Notes: a model not told the origin generated them from the letters alone. 64,000 nucleotides of DNA from Bacillus pumilus (GCF_002744245.1 NZ_NKHG01000110.1:23583-87582); one strand, 5' to 3'. Positions 47,588 through 56,935 are shown, counted from the stretch's first letter. Numbers and translations: made by a program.

Positions 47588-47893
47588 ATGACAGAACATG
47601 AAGAAAGACATATTGCTTCGCCTAGAGCCCAGAAGGAAAAAGACCAATTAATCAATCGGTTGAAGCGAGTGGAAGGACAAGTTCGAGGGATTCAGCAAAT
47701 GATTGAAACCGATCGTTATTGTATAGATGTTGTGAATCAAATTTCTGCTGTCAATGCGGCTTTAAAAAAGGTCAGTCTTCAATTGATGGAAAAGCATACA
47801 CATCACTGCGTAGCTGATGCCATTAAAAGCGGTAATGGGGATGAAGCCATTGAAGAGTTAATGAACGTCTTCACGAAACTGACAAAATCGTAG
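47588..47893 (+). CDS. csoR: CsoR, copper-sensing repressor
   Basis: A 101-residue all-helical CsoR-family repressor. The Cu(I) ligands are in place: Cys in DRYCIDVV, and His and Cys in THHCV. NRLKRVEGQVRGIQQMI is the family signature in helix 1. Cu(I) binding releases it from the operator at 47922 and, probably, the second at 48232. AAAAAGGTGATCAC lies upstream. csoR-copZ-copA has the same order as in B. subtilis. Confidence 0.94.
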   Translation: MTEHEERHIASPRAQKEKDQLINRLKRVEGQVRGIQQMIETDRYCIDVVNQISAVNAALKKVSLQLMEKHTHHCVADAIKSGNGDEAIEELMNVFTKLTKS

Positions 47894-47921
47894 CACGGAA
47901 CATATCATTTATGTTTACAAA

Positions 47922-47940
47922 TATACCCTACTAGGGTATA
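47922..47940. promoter_or_regulatory. CsoR operator ahead of copZ
   Basis: TATACCCTACTAGGGTATA is a perfect 9-1-9 palindrome matching the known CsoR operator core (TACCCTA-type arms), about 38 bases before the copZ start. Confidence 0.88.
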
Positions 47941-47977
47941 GTAAAATGTAGAAAATGCTTGATGGAGGTGATGAGAC

Positions 47978-48184
47978 GTGGAACAAGCAACACTTCAAGT
48001 ACAGGGCATGTCTTGCGGACATTGCGTGAAAGCAGTCGAAGAAAATGTGGGAGAATTAGCAGGTGTTGAATCTGTGAAAGTCCATTTAGACAAGGGACAG
48101 GTGGAGGTTTCTTTTCATCCTGATCAAGTCACGTTACACCGTATCTCTGATGTGATTGAAGAACAGGGATATGATGTCGTATAA
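47978..48184 (+). CDS. copZ: CopZ, copper chaperone
   Basis: A 68-residue ferredoxin-fold HMA protein with the Cu(I) site GMSCGHC. It carries copper to the N-terminal domains of CopA. It starts at GTG with GGAGGTGATG upstream. A terminator follows it, so copZ can be transcribed alone. Confidence 0.94.
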   Translation: MEQATLQVQGMSCGHCVKAVEENVGELAGVESVKVHLDKGQVEVSFHPDQVTLHRISDVIEEQGYDVV

Positions 48185-48189
48185 ATGAT

Positions 48190-48224
48190 ATACGTGCTGC
48201 ATGTGACAGCGCGTATTTTTTTCA
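48190..48224 (+). terminator. Terminator between copZ and copA
   Basis: ATACG-GCTG (48190-48199) pairs with CAGC-CGTAT (48207-48216), followed by eight T. Confidence 0.82.
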
Positions 48225-48231
48225 AAAAATA

Positions 48232-48248
48232 ATACCCCCATGGAGTAT
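48232..48248. promoter_or_regulatory. Second, imperfect CsoR-like operator ahead of copA
   Basis: ATACCCCCATGGAGTAT is a dyad with one mismatch, resembling the operator at 47922. It lies between the copZ terminator and the copA start, so copA may be controlled separately. Confidence 0.55.
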
Positions 48249-48265
48249 ATGGAGAGGTGAGGTAA

Positions 48266-50701
48266 ATGAAAAAGGAAATCGACTTTCAAATTACGGGGAT
48301 GACCTGTGCTGCCTGTGCAGGACGCATCGAAAAGGGCTTGAACAGGCTGGATGGCGTGGATGATGCCAATGTGAATTTGGCGCTTGAAACATCCCATATT
48401 GTCTATGAAACGGAGCAACTTTCACCAGATGATCTGAAGCAAAAAATTCAAACCCTCGGCTATGATGTGGTGATAGAACAAGCAGAATTTGATATAGAGG
48501 GAATGACGTGTGCGGCTTGTGCGAACAGAATTGAGAAAAAAATCAACCGGATCGATGGGGTTGATCACGGGTCTGTGAACTTTGCACTTGAGAAACTTCA
48601 GGTCACATATCATCCGGGTCAAACCTCTACAAGCGACATAAAAGATGCCGTGCAATCCATTGGATATTCATTAATGGAACCGGCCGGCAATCTAGCAGAG
48701 GCAGGGAAAAAAGATCATCGCCAAGCAGCGATTGAGAAGCAAATGGCACGTTTCTTGTTCTCAATGATCTTGTCACTGCCTCTCCTTTGGGCAATGGTCA
48801 GCCATTTTTCTTTCACATCTTTTATTTGGCTGCCAGAAGCGTTTATGAATCCATGGGTTCAGCTTGCATTAGCGGCGCCGGTTCAGTTCATTGTCGGCTG
48901 GCCCTTCTATGTAGGTGCCTATAAAGCATTAAAAAATAAAAGTGCCAATATGGATGTCCTTGTGGCACTTGGGACATCTGCCGCCTTTTTCTATAGTTTA
49001 TATGAAAGCATTCAGTCAACTGTTCAAGGCACACATGAGGCGGCACTCTATTACGAAACAAGTGCTGTGCTCATTACGTTGATTGTGCTCGGAAAATTAA
49101 TGGAAGCAAGAGCGAAAGGGAGATCCTCAGAAGCGATTCAAAAGCTGATGGGCTTACAAGCGAAAGAAGCTGTTATTCAGCGAGATGGGAAACAGATGAC
49201 CGTTCCTATTTCTGATGTGAAAGTAGATGATCTTGTTTTCGTAAAGCCAGGTGAAAAAATTCCTGTCGATGGAGAGATCATTGAGGGAACAACAGCGATA
49301 GACGAGTCAATGATTACAGGAGAAAGTCTGCCTGTTGATAAAACAGCAGGGGATGCGGTTATTGGGGCAACCATTAATAAAAATGGGTTTATCAAAGTGA
49401 AGGCGACGAAAGTGGGGAAAGAGACTGCTCTTTCACAAATTATTAGAGTTGTAGAACAAGCGCAAGGCTCAAAGGCACCCATTCAAAGAATGGCAGATCA
49501 TATATCAGGGATTTTTGTTCCCATTGTTGTAGGAATTGCTGTTCTGACCTTTCTCATATGGTTTTTCTTCGTTGATCCAGGAAGTGTGACGTCAGCACTT
49601 GAAACGTTTATAGCGGTGATTGTCATCGCATGTCCTTGTGCACTCGGTCTTGCTACACCGACCTCTATTATGGCTGGCAGCGGCCGTGCGGCAGAGTCAG
49701 GCATTCTGTTTAAAGGTGGAGAGCATTTAGAAGTGACCCAATCAGTGGACACGGTGGTTTTAGATAAAACAGGGACTGTGACAAAAGGAGAACCAAGCCT
49801 CACAGATGTGGTAGTATATGCAAATTGGACTGAGGACACATTGCTTCAGCTAGTGGGATCGGCAGAACAGCACTCGGAACATCCACTTGCCCGAGCGATG
49901 ACGGAGGGAATGAAGCAGCAAGGTCTTGAAGCGGTCGATGTAGAAGCCTTCCAAGCAGATCCTGGTCATGGAATTGAAGCGAAGGCCGCTGGTCATCAGC
50001 TCTTGATTGGAACACGGAAGCTATTAAAGAAACACCATATCCGATACGATGAAGTAGAAGAAGCCGTTACTACGCTGGAGGAGCAAGGAAAAACGGCCAT
50101 GCTCATTGCCATTGACGGCGAGGCAGCGGGCATTGTTGCGGTTGCAGATACGATCAAATCGTCTTCTTCTCAAGCGATCGCCCGGCTGAAACAACAAGGG
50201 ATTCATGTCGTGATGATGACAGGGGATAACAAGCGCACAGCCGAGGCGATTGCGAGACAGGCAGGCATTGAGCATGTCATCGCTGAGGTTCTTCCTGAGG
50301 AAAAGGCTGCTCACATTGAGGCCCTTCAGGAACAAGGAAGGAAAGTCGCCATGGTCGGAGACGGCATCAATGATGCGCCTGCCCTTGTAACAGCGAATAT
50401 TGGGATGGCGGTTGGAACGGGTACAGACGTTGCTATGGAAGCAGCAGATATTACGCTCATGACGGGAGATCTCCATGCCATTGCAGATGCGCTTGAGTTT
50501 AGCAAGAAAACGATGAGAAACATTAAACAAAATCTATTTTGGGCACTTGCCTACAACTGTATTGGGATACCAGTAGCCGCATTTGGATTCCTTGCGCCAT
50601 GGCTTGCAGGAGCGGCAATGGCCTTTAGCTCTGTGTCGGTTGTGCTGAATGCACTCCGATTACAGCGGTTGAAGCCTGTCAGAGAGGGAGTGGCAGAATG
50701 A
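48266..50701 (+). CDS. copA: CopA, Cu(I)-exporting P-type ATPase
   Basis: An 811-residue P1B-1 ATPase. Two N-terminal metal-binding domains ([12 protein letters not shown] and [12 protein letters not shown], in the first 140 residues) are followed by eight membrane helices. The actuator TGES, the ion-site CPCALG, the phosphorylation site DKTGT, the HP motif (SEHPLA) and the hinge [11 protein letters not shown] are intact. It exports Cu(I) using ATP. The stop overlaps the start of a small downstream gene by 4 bases. GGAGAGGTGAG precedes the ATG. Confidence 0.95.
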   Translation: MKKEIDFQITGMTCAACAGRIEKGLNRLDGVDDANVNLALETSHIVYETEQLSPDDLKQKIQTLGYDVVIEQAEFDIEGMTCAACANRIEKKINRIDGVDHGSVNFALEKLQVTYHPGQTSTSDIKDAVQSIGYSLMEPAGNLAEAGKKDHRQAAIEKQMARFLFSMILSLPLLWAMVSHFSFTSFIWLPEAFMNPWVQLALAAPVQFIVGWPFYVGAYKALKNKSANMDVLVALGTSAAFFYSLYESIQSTVQGTHEAALYYETSAVLITLIVLGKLMEARAKGRSSEAIQKLMGLQAKEAVIQRDGKQMTVPISDVKVDDLVFVKPGEKIPVDGEIIEGTTAIDESMITGESLPVDKTAGDAVIGATINKNGFIKVKATKVGKETALSQIIRVVEQAQGSKAPIQRMADHISGIFVPIVVGIAVLTFLIWFFFVDPGSVTSALETFIAVIVIACPCALGLATPTSIMAGSGRAAESGILFKGGEHLEVTQSVDTVVLDKTGTVTKGEPSLTDVVVYANWTEDTLLQLVGSAEQHSEHPLARAMTEGMKQQGLEAVDVEAFQADPGHGIEAKAAGHQLLIGTRKLLKKHHIRYDEVEEAVTTLEEQGKTAMLIAIDGEAAGIVAVADTIKSSSSQAIARLKQQGIHVVMMTGDNKRTAEAIARQAGIEHVIAEVLPEEKAAHIEALQEQGRKVAMVGDGINDAPALVTANIGMAVGTGTDVAMEAADITLMTGDLHAIADALEFSKKTMRNIKQNLFWALAYNCIGIPVAAFGFLAPWLAGAAMAFSSVSVVLNALRLQRLKPVREGVAE

Positions 50702-50832
50702 AGCTGAATGTCAAATGGACATGGACATTGAGTGCATTCATCTATGTTGCTTTCGTGCTCATTGGGTATGTCATTTATGATGAATTTTATCCAAATCAAG
50801 AGTCGCCAACTGAACAGATGCAAAATCATTAA
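50698..50832 (+). CDS. 44-residue membrane protein coupled to copA
   Basis: An ATG overlapping the copA stop (ATGA) opens a 44-codon frame: a short basic start (KLNVKW), one hydrophobic helix (about residues 8-26, [19 protein letters not shown]) and an acidic tail ending in MQNH. The size and single helix suggest an accessory or stabilising subunit, but no family is recognised. The coupling to copA makes it credible despite its length. The tail contains Met and His, possible copper ligands. Confidence 0.65.
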   Translation: MKLNVKWTWTLSAFIYVAFVLIGYVIYDEFYPNQESPTEQMQNH

Positions 50833-51058
50833 GACTTCGCCAAAAGCGAAGTCTCAGCGTGTAGACAAACCCTCGCATTCGGTGTCAGTCCTGTGTGCCG
50901 GTGCTCACGAATGTCACATTCGCTCCGCTCCGGTACTCGTCCTTCCTAGACTTCAAAGGTTTTCTATCACGCTGAAAAGAAGACAAAGGGCTAAAATAAA
51001 GTTCATTTTAGTCCTTTGTCAACAATCTGTGACTTCGCTAGAGCGAAGTCTTTTTTTA
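50833..51058. repeat. Hairpin-rich intergenic repeat flanked by duplicated terminator stems
   Basis: It starts with a stem-loop, GACTTCGC with GCGAAGTC (50833-50853), then CAGCGTGTAGACAAACCCTC (from about 50856), which pairs with a complementary segment ending CACGCTG near 50973. A further long hairpin, GACAAAGGGCTAAAAT (50982-50997) with ATTTTAGTCCTTTGTC (51005-51020), follows. The same GACTTCGC/GCGAAGTC stem then appears a second time (51031-51050), now with seven T. The stretch CAGCGTGTAGACAAACCCTC with GCATTC recurs at 63967 at the window end. No gene is inside. Confidence 0.75.
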
Positions 51059-51114
51059 ACAATTTTGTGGAAATACCCACCTTTTTAAATATTTTTCATG
51101 AAAAATTCATTTAG

Positions 51115-51140
51115 TTTTGTTCCTTTTTGTCGTTTTTTGT
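51115..51140 (+). promoter_or_regulatory. Triple TTTTGT direct repeat (candidate response-regulator site) ahead of gltP
   Basis: TTTTGT occurs at 51115-51120, 51125-51130 and 51135-51140, at exact 10-base intervals; a further TTTTGT lies at 51063. In B. subtilis the GlnL regulator binds TTTTGT-N4-TTTTTGT ahead of glsA-glnT, and a GlnL-like regulator is encoded 4 kb downstream. No strong sigma-A promoter is seen beyond it, as expected for an activated promoter. Confidence 0.7.
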
Positions 51141-51203
51141 AGGTTGATCGTTAAGATGCGGATAAGCGATAAAGAAAGCGTTATCAAAAAAGGGGGTTCA
51201 CGT

Positions 51204-52484
51204 ATGAAAAAGTTAGGGTTAGCTTCTCAAATACTCATTGCACTTGTTCTGGGTGTTGTCGTAGGAGCGATGTTTTATCAAAATGAAACCGTTATTCATG
51301 TGTTAACGCCAATTGGCGATATATTCATCCATTTAATTAAAATGATCGTTCTTCCAATTGTCATTGCTGCATTGATTGTAGCAGTAGCAGGTGTAGGGGA
51401 TATGAAAACCATCGGAAGACTCGGCGGAAAAACGATCCTTTACTTCGAAATTGTGACAACGATTGCATTGGCAGTGGGACTGCTTGCAGCAAACGTCTTC
51501 CATCCTGGTACAGGCATTGATATGAGCAACATGGAAAAAGGAGATATCTCTAAATATGAAGAGACATCTAAGGCTTCAGCAGAAAAAGCCACTTTCTCTG
51601 AAACTCTTGTGCATCTTGTGCCGACAAACGTTTTCCAATCGATTGCAGAAGGTGATTTATTACCAACCATCTTCTTTACGGTCTTATTCGGATTAGGAAT
51701 TGCCGCAGTAGGTGACAAAGGAAAACCAGTGTTAGGGTTCTTTGAGGGCATACTCGAAGCCATGTTCTGGGTCACCAATAAAGTGATGAAGTTTGCACCA
51801 TTTGGTGTATTTGCACTCATCAGTGTGACGGTGATTAAATTCGGGGTCGGAGCGCTCCTCCCGCTAGGTAAACTTGTACTTGTCGTTTACGGCACAATGG
51901 CATTCTTCGTGATTGTGGTCCTCGGTATTATTGCGAAATTTGCTGGAACAAGTGTCTTTACGCTATTTAAAATTTTAAAAGAAGAAATTATTCTTGCCTT
52001 CTCAACAGCAAGTTCAGAAGCTGTACTGCCTAGATTGATGGACAAAATGGAGAAGTTCGGCTGTCCGAAAGCGATCACGTCGTTCGTTATCCCAACAGGT
52101 TACACCTTTAACCTAGATGGAAGTGCAATCTATCAATCCATTGCAGCCATATTTGTTGCACAAATGTATGGCATGCCTCTTTCCATCTATGAGCAAATTA
52201 CGTTACTATTAATCTTAATGCTGACATCTAAAGGGATGGCTGGTGTACCAGGTGCATCTATCGTTGTTGTCATCACAACTCTTGGTGCAATGGGACTTCC
52301 ACTTGAAGGACTTGCCTTCATCGTCGGGATTGACCGTGTGCTTGACATGGTTCGTACAACCGTTAACGTCTTTGGTAACTCACTTGCCGCCATTGTCATG
52401 TCTAAGTGGGAAAAAGTATTTGATCAAGAGAAATCGAAAAAGTATATTGAAGAATTAAAACAACAAAAAACAAAAGCAGCGTAA
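51204..52484 (+). CDS. gltP: GltP/GltT-type sodium/proton-dicarboxylate (glutamate/aspartate) symporter
   Basis: A 426-residue transporter of the DAACS family with eight helices and two re-entrant loops. The serine-rich loop AFSTASSEAVLP and the GYTFNLDGSAIYQ motif with the substrate/cation site are intact, as are MVRTTVNVFG and the arginine that binds the side-chain carboxylate. The ATG at 51204 follows AAAAAGGGGG; the frame opens upstream without a site. It is followed 17 bases later by aspA, so imported aspartate can be used directly. The symbol gltP is used loosely; gltT is also possible. Confidence 0.88.
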   Translation: MKKLGLASQILIALVLGVVVGAMFYQNETVIHVLTPIGDIFIHLIKMIVLPIVIAALIVAVAGVGDMKTIGRLGGKTILYFEIVTTIALAVGLLAANVFHPGTGIDMSNMEKGDISKYEETSKASAEKATFSETLVHLVPTNVFQSIAEGDLLPTIFFTVLFGLGIAAVGDKGKPVLGFFEGILEAMFWVTNKVMKFAPFGVFALISVTVIKFGVGALLPLGKLVLVVYGTMAFFVIVVLGIIAKFAGTSVFTLFKILKEEIILAFSTASSEAVLPRLMDKMEKFGCPKAITSFVIPTGYTFNLDGSAIYQSIAAIFVAQMYGMPLSIYEQITLLLILMLTSKGMAGVPGASIVVVITTLGAMGLPLEGLAFIVGIDRVLDMVRTTVNVFGNSLAAIVMSKWEKVFDQEKSKKYIEELKQQKTKAA

Positions 52485-52501
52485 AAAGGAGATCTTTTCA
52501 A

Positions 52502-53947
52502 ATGACGAAGCTACAGGACAAGCAAGTTCGAATCGAACGAGACTTTCTAGGTGAAAAGGAAGTAGACACGCATGCATACTATGGAATTCAAACATTACGT
52601 GCAGTGGAGAATTTTCCAATTACTGGCTACCGTATTCATGAGGAACTCATCAAAGCATTAGGGATTGTCAAAAAGGCAGCCGCACTTGCAAATATGGATA
52701 CACAGCGACTTTATTCTGGTCTTGGAGAAAAAATTGTTCAAGCCGCAGATGAGGTCATCGAAGGAAAATGGAACAACCAATTTATTGTCGATCCAATACA
52801 AGGTGGGGCTGGCACTTCAATGAATATGAATGCCAATGAAGTCATTGCAAACAGAGCGCTTGAACTACTAGGAAAGGAAAAAGGCGCTTATACTGAGCTA
52901 AGTCCAAACACGCATGTGAACATGTCGCAGTCGACAAACGACGTATTCCCAACAGCGATTCATATTTCAACATTGAATATGATTGAAAAACTACTTTATA
53001 CGATGGAAAACATGCATCAAGTCATGACGGAAAAAGCGCAGGAATTTGATCATGTCATTAAAATGGGACGTACACATCTTCAGGACGCTGTACCAATCAG
53101 ACTTGGTCAAGAGTTTAGTGCCTATGCAAAGGTTCTCGCTCGTGATATTAAACGCATCAAGCAGTCTAGACAGCATTTATATGAAGTGAATATGGGCGCA
53201 ACAGCAGTCGGAACAGGTCTGAATGCAGACCCTAAATATATTCGTCAAGTGGTTGGCTATCTATCTGACATTAGTGGATTCCCGCTAGTTGGAGCGGAAG
53301 ACTTAGTCGATGCAACGCAAAATACGGATGCTTATACAGAAGTATCTGCTGCGCTTAAAGTATGTATGATGAATATGTCGAAAATGGCGAACGATATTCG
53401 TTTGATGGCTTCAGGTCCAAGAGCAGGCTTTGGTGAGCTGCACTTGCCGCCTAGACAGCCAGGGTCATCTATCATGCCAGGGAAAGTGAACCCAGTTATG
53501 CCAGAGGTCATGAATCAAGTGGCATTCCAAGTCATCGGTAATGATCATACGATCTGCCTTGCATCAGAGGCTGGCCAGCTTGAGCTGAACGTGATGGAGC
53601 CAGTGCTTGTTTTCAACTTGCTTCAATCTCTCAGCATGATGAAAAATGTATTTGAGTCCTTCGTTGACAACTGCTTGCGTGACCTAAAAGCGGATGAATC
53701 TAGATTAAAAGAATATGTAGAAAAGAGTGCCGGTGTCATGACGGCAGTCAACCCGCACATTGGTTATGAAGCTGCTGCACGAATTGCCAGAGAAGCAATC
53801 CTTACAGGCGCATCTGTACGAGAGCTTTGTCTGCAAAATGATGTTTTAACAGAGGAAGAGCTTGATGTCATCTTAAATCCTTTTGAAATGACAAAACCCG
53901 GTATTGCTGGTGCATCACTTTTAGAAAAGGATCGTTTAGAAGATTAA
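52502..53947 (+). CDS. aspA: AspA (AnsB), aspartate ammonia-lyase
   Basis: A 481-residue aspartase releasing ammonia and fumarate from aspartate. The fumarase/aspartase signature GSSIMPGKVNPVMPE is intact and includes the flexible serine loop; MGRTHLQDAVP and NTHVNMSQSTNDVFPTA contain further active-site residues. AAAAAGGAGATC lies upstream. It forms an operon with gltP, for import and breakdown of aspartate, and ends in a terminator. Confidence 0.94.
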   Translation: MTKLQDKQVRIERDFLGEKEVDTHAYYGIQTLRAVENFPITGYRIHEELIKALGIVKKAAALANMDTQRLYSGLGEKIVQAADEVIEGKWNNQFIVDPIQGGAGTSMNMNANEVIANRALELLGKEKGAYTELSPNTHVNMSQSTNDVFPTAIHISTLNMIEKLLYTMENMHQVMTEKAQEFDHVIKMGRTHLQDAVPIRLGQEFSAYAKVLARDIKRIKQSRQHLYEVNMGATAVGTGLNADPKYIRQVVGYLSDISGFPLVGAEDLVDATQNTDAYTEVSAALKVCMMNMSKMANDIRLMASGPRAGFGELHLPPRQPGSSIMPGKVNPVMPEVMNQVAFQVIGNDHTICLASEAGQLELNVMEPVLVFNLLQSLSMMKNVFESFVDNCLRDLKADESRLKEYVEKSAGVMTAVNPHIGYEAAARIAREAILTGASVRELCLQNDVLTEEELDVILNPFEMTKPGIAGASLLEKDRLED

Positions 53948-53960
53948 GCTGCATCATGAT

Positions 53961-53996
53961 AAGCGCACACCGACAAAGTTCCGGTGTGCGCTTTTT
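53961..53996 (+). terminator. Terminator of gltP-aspA
   Basis: AAGCGCACACCG pairs with CGGTGTGCGCTT, followed by TTTTT; a perfect 12-bp stem. Confidence 0.92.
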
Positions 53997-54006
53997 CATG
54001 GACTGT

Positions 54007-54035
54007 TTGTTTTTCTCAAGTTCACATAGTATACT
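54007..54035 (+). promoter_or_regulatory. Promoter of the two-component genes
   Basis: TTGTTT (54007-54012), 17 bases and TATACT (54030-54035), about 30 bases before the kinase start. Confidence 0.7.
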
Positions 54036-54064
54036 ATCGTCAATTATTAGGGATGTGACTGCGT

Positions 54065-55381
54065 TTGAATCTACTGAAAAAATGGCTGAATACAGAGCCT
54101 TATTTAATTGTGATGCTCATTGTACTGACACCGATAGGCGGAGAGCTGAAATTTTATCCGTTTGAGGACAGCTTTCGGATCAGCTTTGGAACCGTTATCT
54201 TTTTCTTTATTTTGCTTCAAATGAAAAGATTCCCGGCATGGGCTAGCGGAATGATAGCAGGGATATCTGTTTTTGCTTTTCGCGTACTGCTTGATACAGC
54301 CGTGACAGGTCACCTCCCGCTGGAAGAGGCGGTTTCATTAAGGTTTCCTTCTCTTCTATATTATGTGGTCTATGGTACGCTTTTTTATGTATTACAGGTC
54401 AGGCGTTTTCGTGATAAGCCCTGGCTTATTGGGGCGACAGGCATCATCATGGAGCTATGCGCGAGCGTTGTAGAGATGATTACACTTCGGGGAACCATGG
54501 ATGAAATTTTGACGGTGCGAACGCTATTTCAACTATTTGTTTTGGCGATTTTCAGAAGCTTTTTCGTACTGGCTTGTTATACAATGATTCGGTTATACGA
54601 AGAACAGGCGAGAGAGCGTCAGATGAAAAAGGAAAAGGAACATCTGCTCATGCTGCTGTCGAACCTTTACACGGAATCTACATACTTTTATAAAACACTT
54701 GCCCATGCTGAGCATATTACAGCCACATCCTATCAATTGTATCAATCTCTTCATCATGCAAAGAATGCGGAATCACTAGATTTGAAAAAGCTCGGAAAAA
54801 CAGCCCTGCAAATTGCAGGAGAGGTGCATGAAATCAAAAAGGATAATCAGCGGATTTTTTCTGCTTTATCAAAGCTGATTCATGAGGAAAAATTTCAGGA
54901 GTATGCAAGTCCCGCTCATATTGCTGGGCTTGTGATCCGTATCCATAAGAATTACGCAGAATCACTTAAAAAACACATTGTCTTTCATTATGATGAAGAA
55001 GGGCAGCATCCGACCTATCATGTGTATACCATTCTATCTTTGTTAAATAACATTGTGTCCAATGCTGTTGAAGCCATTTCAGTCCATGGAGAGGTGTCAC
55101 TATCTATTTCACGGGAAGAGAAAGATGTGATCTTTCAAATCAGCGACAACGGGCCTGGCATTAAAGAGCGTAATCATCATGTCATTTTTAAACCGGGCTT
55201 TACTTTAAAATATGACCAGGCTGGGAATCCATCAAGTGGGATCGGCCTTTCCTATGTGAAGGATACAGCGGAGAAGCTTGGCGGAAGTGTTGAGATGAAG
55301 AGTATCCCAAATAAACAAACGATTTTCACTTTAACGATACCAATTGATCAAGTCAGCAGAAAAGAGGGGAATGGGAGATGA
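54065..55381 (+). CDS. GlnK (YcbA)-like membrane sensor histidine kinase
   Basis: A 438-residue kinase starting at TTG. About five to six membrane helices fill the first 180 residues. The phosphorylatable histidine is in GEVHEIKKDNQRIF, the atypical H-box of the YcbA/DcuS-like group. The ATPase domain shows LLNNIVSNAVEAI (N-box), ISDNGPGI (G1) and SSGIGLSYVKD (G2). The stop overlaps the start of the regulator gene. B. subtilis GlnK senses glutamine; because this pair lies behind gltP-aspA, the signal here may be aspartate or glutamate. Confidence 0.82.
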   Translation: MNLLKKWLNTEPYLIVMLIVLTPIGGELKFYPFEDSFRISFGTVIFFFILLQMKRFPAWASGMIAGISVFAFRVLLDTAVTGHLPLEEAVSLRFPSLLYYVVYGTLFYVLQVRRFRDKPWLIGATGIIMELCASVVEMITLRGTMDEILTVRTLFQLFVLAIFRSFFVLACYTMIRLYEEQARERQMKKEKEHLLMLLSNLYTESTYFYKTLAHAEHITATSYQLYQSLHHAKNAESLDLKKLGKTALQIAGEVHEIKKDNQRIFSALSKLIHEEKFQEYASPAHIAGLVIRIHKNYAESLKKHIVFHYDEEGQHPTYHVYTILSLLNNIVSNAVEAISVHGEVSLSISREEKDVIFQISDNGPGIKERNHHVIFKPGFTLKYDQAGNPSSGIGLSYVKDTAEKLGGSVEMKSIPNKQTIFTLTIPIDQVSRKEGNGR

Positions 55382-56310
55382 GATTTTTTATTGTCGATGA
55401 TGATGAAGCTGTTCGTTCTTCATTGGCTCAGCTTATTGAAGATGAAGAGCTTGGTATTGTAGCTGGAGAAGCAGAGGATGGCGGAGAATTGACAGCGAAA
55501 TATTTAAATGATTTGCACATTGATATCTTATGTATGGATCTTCTGATGCCTGAAAGGGATGGACTTGAAACGATTCGAGCGATCAAGGATGAGTTTCATG
55601 GGAAATACTTAATGCTGTCACAGGTAGAAACAAAGGAATTAATCGGACAGGCATATACGCTCGGCGTCGAATATTATGTAACAAAGCCGATCAATCGTGT
55701 AGAAGTCTTAAGTGTACTCCATCTCATGATTGAACGTCTTCATTTAGAGCACTCCATTGAAAATATTCAACACTCACTCAAATCGGTGATGCAGTTCCAG
55801 CAGCGCGGTCAGACAAAAACGAAGCAGCGGGGGAAAAGTCTCGCAGAGGCAGGTCAGTTCTTGCTGGCGGAGCTTGGGATTGTCGGCGAGAAGGGGTCTA
55901 AGGATTTATTAGATATGATTCTCTTTACAGATCAGTATCTAGCGTTACATGTCGAACAGCACGATTCCTTTCCTTCTTTAAAGGTCATTTTCACCGGAAT
56001 CACGGAGGATAAATTACAAGAGCCTTACACATCAGCAGACATCGCAAGAGAAGCGAAGGCAGCGGAACAGCGGGTCAGGCGTGCGATCAACCAATCATTG
56101 AAACACATCGCATCGCTCGGGTTAACGGATTTCTCCCATCCAACCTTTGAAAACTATGCATCAAAATTTTTCGATTTCACCATTGTGCGAAAGAAAATGA
56201 GTGAATTGACAAAAGAGACAAGCGGAAGAGAAGAACACACCCGCATCAATGTAAAAAAATTTGTGCAGGTACTCTATTACGAAGCGAAGCGCATTTTTAT
56301 GGAAGATTAA
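55378..56310 (+). CDS. GlnL (YcbB)-like response regulator
   Basis: A 310-residue regulator. The receiver domain (residues 1-120) has the acidic DDDE pocket, the phosphorylatable Asp in CMDLLMPERDG and the conserved Lys in YYVTKPIN. The C-terminal YcbB domain (about 150-300) is the DNA-binding part, with an HTH-like AREAKAAEQRVRRAINQSL. It should bind the TTTTGT repeats ahead of gltP. It starts within the kinase end and is followed by a terminator. Confidence 0.85.
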   Translation: MRFFIVDDDEAVRSSLAQLIEDEELGIVAGEAEDGGELTAKYLNDLHIDILCMDLLMPERDGLETIRAIKDEFHGKYLMLSQVETKELIGQAYTLGVEYYVTKPINRVEVLSVLHLMIERLHLEHSIENIQHSLKSVMQFQQRGQTKTKQRGKSLAEAGQFLLAELGIVGEKGSKDLLDMILFTDQYLALHVEQHDSFPSLKVIFTGITEDKLQEPYTSADIAREAKAAEQRVRRAINQSLKHIASLGLTDFSHPTFENYASKFFDFTIVRKKMSELTKETSGREEHTRINVKKFVQVLYYEAKRIFMED

Positions 56311-56352
56311 AAAAAGACATGCCCTCCTATTGCGGAGGCATGTCTTTTTTTG
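56309..56352. terminator. Bidirectional terminator between the regulator and a tetR gene
   Basis: AAAAAGACATGCC-TCC pairs with GGA-GGCATGTCTTTTT around TATTGC, between convergent genes. Confidence 0.9.
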
Positions 56353-56935
56353 TGATAGATTGAAGATGCATCTGCAGAACGGAGCGCATGAGCTGAGGGG
56401 GGAGACGGTGAGGCTGTAAGATTCCATTCAAAGCAAGCCCGTTGACGACCGCATAAAGCCGTTCAGTCTCTAGTGAAGGATCGATATGATCCAGCAGCAG
56501 CTCATCCTCTTTTAGTTTCGTTAAACAAACATGAACGGTTTGGAAAAGTTCGTCATACATCTCTGCATTGAGCGGCTGTAAATCTGATTCAGTCAACGAT
56601 TTAATCGTAAAAGCCTGCCACACCTCCATTTCAAATCTTCGCTCTTCATCAAGCGGCAGGACTTGCTCCAATAAAGTGAGGACATTTTCTTCAGTTGAAC
56701 CGTTTATTGGAAGCCCTGCAATTCGTTCTTTGATTCTTTCCTGAATCAGATTCATAGAGAAAAGAAATAGCTCCTGCTGTGTGGAAAAATAATGACGCAT
56801 GGAGCCGGCAGAAATCCCCGCTTCAACAGCTATTTTTCGTACAGAAGCATTCTCTAATCCATCCTGTTTGATCACTCTCATTGCAGCTTGAGCGACCTTT
56901 TGTTTTTGTTTATGGTGATCGACGATTTTTGGCAT
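56327..56935 (-). CDS. TetR-family repressor
   Basis: A 202-residue TetR protein. The helix-turn-helix is VRKIAVEAGISAGSMRHYFS (about residues 32-51), followed by a diverged helical ligand domain. It is divergent from a membrane-protein gene, and the 80-base intergenic region contains two dyads, so it probably represses both. No ribosome site is visible ahead of the ATG at 56935, and a TTAAAAT just upstream could be a -10, so the message may be leaderless. The ligand is unknown. Confidence 0.82.
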   Translation of the reverse strand: MPKIVDHHKQKQKVAQAAMRVIKQDGLENASVRKIAVEAGISAGSMRHYFSTQQELFLFSMNLIQERIKERIAGLPINGSTEENVLTLLEQVLPLDEERRFEMEVWQAFTIKSLTESDLQPLNAEMYDELFQTVHVCLTKLKEDELLLDHIDPSLETERLYAVVNGLALNGILQPHRLPPQLMRSVLQMHLQSITKKDMPPQ

